Below, piece by piece: positions 62,098 to 64,000 of a stretch of 64,000 bases of DNA (the first letter of the stretch is position 1; each line of letters opens with the position of its first letter). The translations under genes and the position numbers were made by a program. Under the pieces are notes generated by a model, which saw nothing but the letters and a program-made list of their open reading frames with translations, had not been told where the DNA came from and did not search any database. This stretch comes from Christensenella sp. UBA1750 (GTDB lineage Bacteria > Bacillota > Clostridia > Christensenellales > UBA1750). The stretch spans positions 5,620 to 69,619 of the forward strand of contig DCHO01000065.1 in the NCBI GenBank assembly GCA_002315655.1, in the 5' to 3' direction.

Positions 62098-63807
62098 CTA
62101 ATTGCTCTTCTCAAACACAAACCCGTTGCGGTTGAAGGAAGTCGTCAGGACGTAGTTCTTCTCCTTTGTCTGTTCCAACAGGCTATTGAGCACATGGGCG
62201 TTCAGGGATTCCACTGGGTTGTTCTCATCCACAAAGTTGAACAGCGTCCCATCGTCCCGGATGATGATGCGCACAACGTCTCCCTTGAAGAGCAGCGTGC
62301 ATTCGGAGAGCACCTTTCTCCCGGGGTTCTTTTCCATCACGCGGGTATAGAACTCCTCTATCAGCAGATTGGTTTTTTCAGTGTCAAAGCCTCTCGCTTC
62401 CAAATTGCCGTGCAGCCATTCCCGCACCTCAATTATGGAATCCTTTGTCACATAAAGGTCGAAGGAGATGCCCTCCTCGCCGAAGTCCTCCACATAGAGC
62501 GGGAAGTCTGCTTTTCCTTTTCTCGGAATTTGGACAAACGCATATATTGCAAAAGCGAGATACGGACTAAATGACATCCCGACTGCGATTCCCCTAAAAT
62601 CCCATACTGACCCGAAAAGGACAGAAAGGAGAAGAGGAGAGAATACATTATAAAGAAAAGTCATAAAACATGCCTGAGCCGGCTTTTCAATATTACTTGA
62701 AAAAACGTCAATCAAATAACAGGCTCCAAATCCAAGTGATGTAAAAGCCATAACTCTGGACGCGAAAACAGCAGCCTTAACTGTTGTCGGCGTCTCCAAA
62801 CCATATATGATTGGCATAAAAGGGGCAGCAAAGAAAAAAACTGCGCAGATACAAAAAGAAATACTCAGAGTCGTTCTGGTAATCTTGCATAAAAGGAAAT
62901 TCATATCATGATTATTTTTCTCGCCAAGAAAGCAAGTAATAAATCCAAATCCGGAAACATTCACCGCTTCAAACATTTCGCAGACGCAAAACACCAGGTT
63001 TATTACAGAATAAGCAGGAAGAAGTTCTACGCCGCAATTTAATATAATGATTTTGTTCAGTACGATGTCAACAATCGCTATAAAAAGATAATACATATAA
63101 TTGCTGAAACTTAACACGACAGAACGGCACACGGTCATTATATCAATGCAAAAATGAATTTTTACATTACTTGTTTTTCTCAAGAAGTGAGCCGCGTAGC
63201 AGGGTACCTTGACAAACGCAGCAATGCAGGTAGCCATTCCAAGGCCGGAAATGCCGAAGGCACGGGACAAAACTATGGACAGAACAATATTTAGGGTAAT
63301 ATCTACGATATTCGCAAGTGAAAAAAGCAATGTATCTCCGTCAGCAGCCGTAAAAAAGTAAAGATATTCAATGAAAGGCTTTATCGCAGTAAAAAGAACG
63401 ACCCAATTATAATATGCAGAGGCATCACGGTAGAGCTCACCCGTACAACCGTAATAGCGAAGAAAAGGTTCTTTGATAAACCACAGTCCCAGAGCCAATA
63501 ATATGCCGATAATTATTGCAGATACCATAGCGGTTCCGGCAGCACGATGAGCCTCCTTTTCTCTGAATTCTCCAATTAGTTTACCAAAGATAACGGAAGC
63601 CCCCGGAGAAATCAGCATACTGAAAAATGAAACGACTGAGAAGAGCGGAAATACGATGGAAACCGCCTGCAAAGACACTTCTCCAAGCTGATTGCCGCTG
63701 ATAAGCGAATCCGTCATCATATTGACGGTATAGGAAAGTGTTCCCCAAAATGCACCAAAAAACAGCTTATTGAACTTCCTATTGATAAACGTACCCTGTT
63801 TCAGCAT
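62098..63807 (-). CDS. MATE-HATPase fusion transporter (copy 2)
   Basis: 569 residues, same architecture as copy 1. The C-terminal 135 residues differ from copy 1 at only a handful of sites, whereas the MATE part differs at roughly four in ten positions by eye and is more AT-rich at the DNA level. Both genes start MLKQG. The 20-base gap and ribosome site before it repeat those of copy 1. It belongs to the same leftward transcript as copies 1 and 3. Confidence 0.88.
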   Translation of the reverse strand: MLKQGTFINRKFNKLFFGAFWGTLSYTVNMMTDSLISGNQLGEVSLQAVSIVFPLFSVVSFFSMLISPGASVIFGKLIGEFREKEAHRAAGTAMVSAIIIGILLALGLWFIKEPFLRYYGCTGELYRDASAYYNWVVLFTAIKPFIEYLYFFTAADGDTLLFSLANIVDITLNIVLSIVLSRAFGISGLGMATCIAAFVKVPCYAAHFLRKTSNVKIHFCIDIMTVCRSVVLSFSNYMYYLFIAIVDIVLNKIIILNCGVELLPAYSVINLVFCVCEMFEAVNVSGFGFITCFLGEKNNHDMNFLLCKITRTTLSISFCICAVFFFAAPFMPIIYGLETPTTVKAAVFASRVMAFTSLGFGACYLIDVFSSNIEKPAQACFMTFLYNVFSPLLLSVLFGSVWDFRGIAVGMSFSPYLAFAIYAFVQIPRKGKADFPLYVEDFGEEGISFDLYVTKDSIIEVREWLHGNLEARGFDTEKTNLLIEEFYTRVMEKNPGRKVLSECTLLFKGDVVRIIIRDDGTLFNFVDENNPVESLNAHVLNSLLEQTKEKNYVLTTSFNRNGFVFEKSN

Positions 63808-63827
63808 TTTCGCATCTCCTGTAAATC

Positions 63828-64000
63828 CTAATTGCTCTTCTCAAACACAAACCCGTTGCGGTTGAAAGAAGTCGTCAGGACGTAGTTCTTCTCCTTCGTC
63901 TGCTCCAACAGGCTATTGAGCACATGGGCGTTCAGGGATTCCACTGGGTTGTTCTCATCCACAAAGTTAAACAGCGTCCCGTCGTCCCGGATGATGATGC
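63828..64000 (-). CDS. MATE-HATPase fusion (copy 3), partial, cut by the right window edge
   Basis: Only the last 57 codons are present. They encode the same C-terminus as copy 2 (to RNGFVFEKSN and stop) with a few silent changes, and the 20-base gap to copy 2 is identical to the gap between copies 1 and 2. The gene presumably continues as a full MATE fusion outside the window. Confidence 0.85.
   Translation of the reverse strand, partial: IIIRDDGTLFNFVDENNPVESLNAHVLNSLLEQTKEKNYVLTTSFNRNGFVFEKSN

Noticed and set aside
62098..64000. MATE array repeats as an assembly duplication
   Set aside because: The MATE domains of copies 1 and 2 differ strongly, so at least two copies are real; copy 3 also has its own silent changes.

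Overview
The window looks like a chromosome segment of an anaerobic, spore-forming Gram-positive gut bacterium of class Clostridia. The evidence is a full-length spoIVA, a reverse rubrerythrin, an ATP-type PEP carboxykinase, Gram-positive lipoproteins, strong AGGAGG ribosome sites, GC-rich codon use and a very large secreted mucin-type glycosidase. Nothing seen fixes the genus.

Layout. 1-3100 (-): end of an operon with an N-acetylhexosamine-kinase-like phosphotransferase, a sugar-1-phosphate nucleotidyltransferase, an SGNH hydrolase and the start of an unidentified gene. 3200-6570 (+): proA, an ECF-type sigma factor with a translationally coupled membrane partner, and a secreted SH3 protein. 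6600-8800 (-): spoIVA and reverse rubrerythrin. 9100-11300 (+): pckA and a small conserved gene. 11380-15020 (-): a heterodimeric ABC exporter. 15280-20800: a solute-binding lipoprotein, a CapA-like protein, a histidine phosphatase (-), a SpoU-type RNA methyltransferase and an M42 aminopeptidase. 20860-24550 (-): CapA, a methyltransferase broken by a one-base frameshift, a TIM-barrel isomerase and an OB-like lipoprotein. 24650-29000 (-): a complete carbohydrate ABC importer, divergent from a LytTR regulator (29177, +). 30050-37350 (-): five genes encoding two glycosidase-like enzymes, a glycyl radical enzyme, its activase and an SGNH hydrolase. 37550-41040 (-): an AlkZ-like protein, a Cys-rich protein, and a YolD-like/Y-family polymerase pair under a LexA-type promoter. 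41248 (+): tRNA-Leu(UAA). 41470-49134 (-): a 2553-residue secreted protein with GH20, GH33 and GH2 catalytic modules. 49270-51780: a ribulokinase-like kinase and a GNAT protein. 51900-64000 (-): a small non-ribosomal-type cluster (AMP ligase, carrier protein, free condensation domain), a two-part ABC exporter and a tandem array of at least three MATE-ATPase fusion genes running off the right edge.

How they may work together (inference). The giant enzyme could strip sialic acid, galactose and HexNAc from host glycans outside the cell, and the kinase/nucleotidyltransferase pair at the left edge could feed a released amino sugar into nucleotide-sugar pools. The importer, regulator and glycyl radical operon look like a second carbohydrate-linked pathway, possibly with a new radical reaction. 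The right-hand cluster has the minimum parts for joining a fatty acid to an amine and exporting the N-acyl amide.
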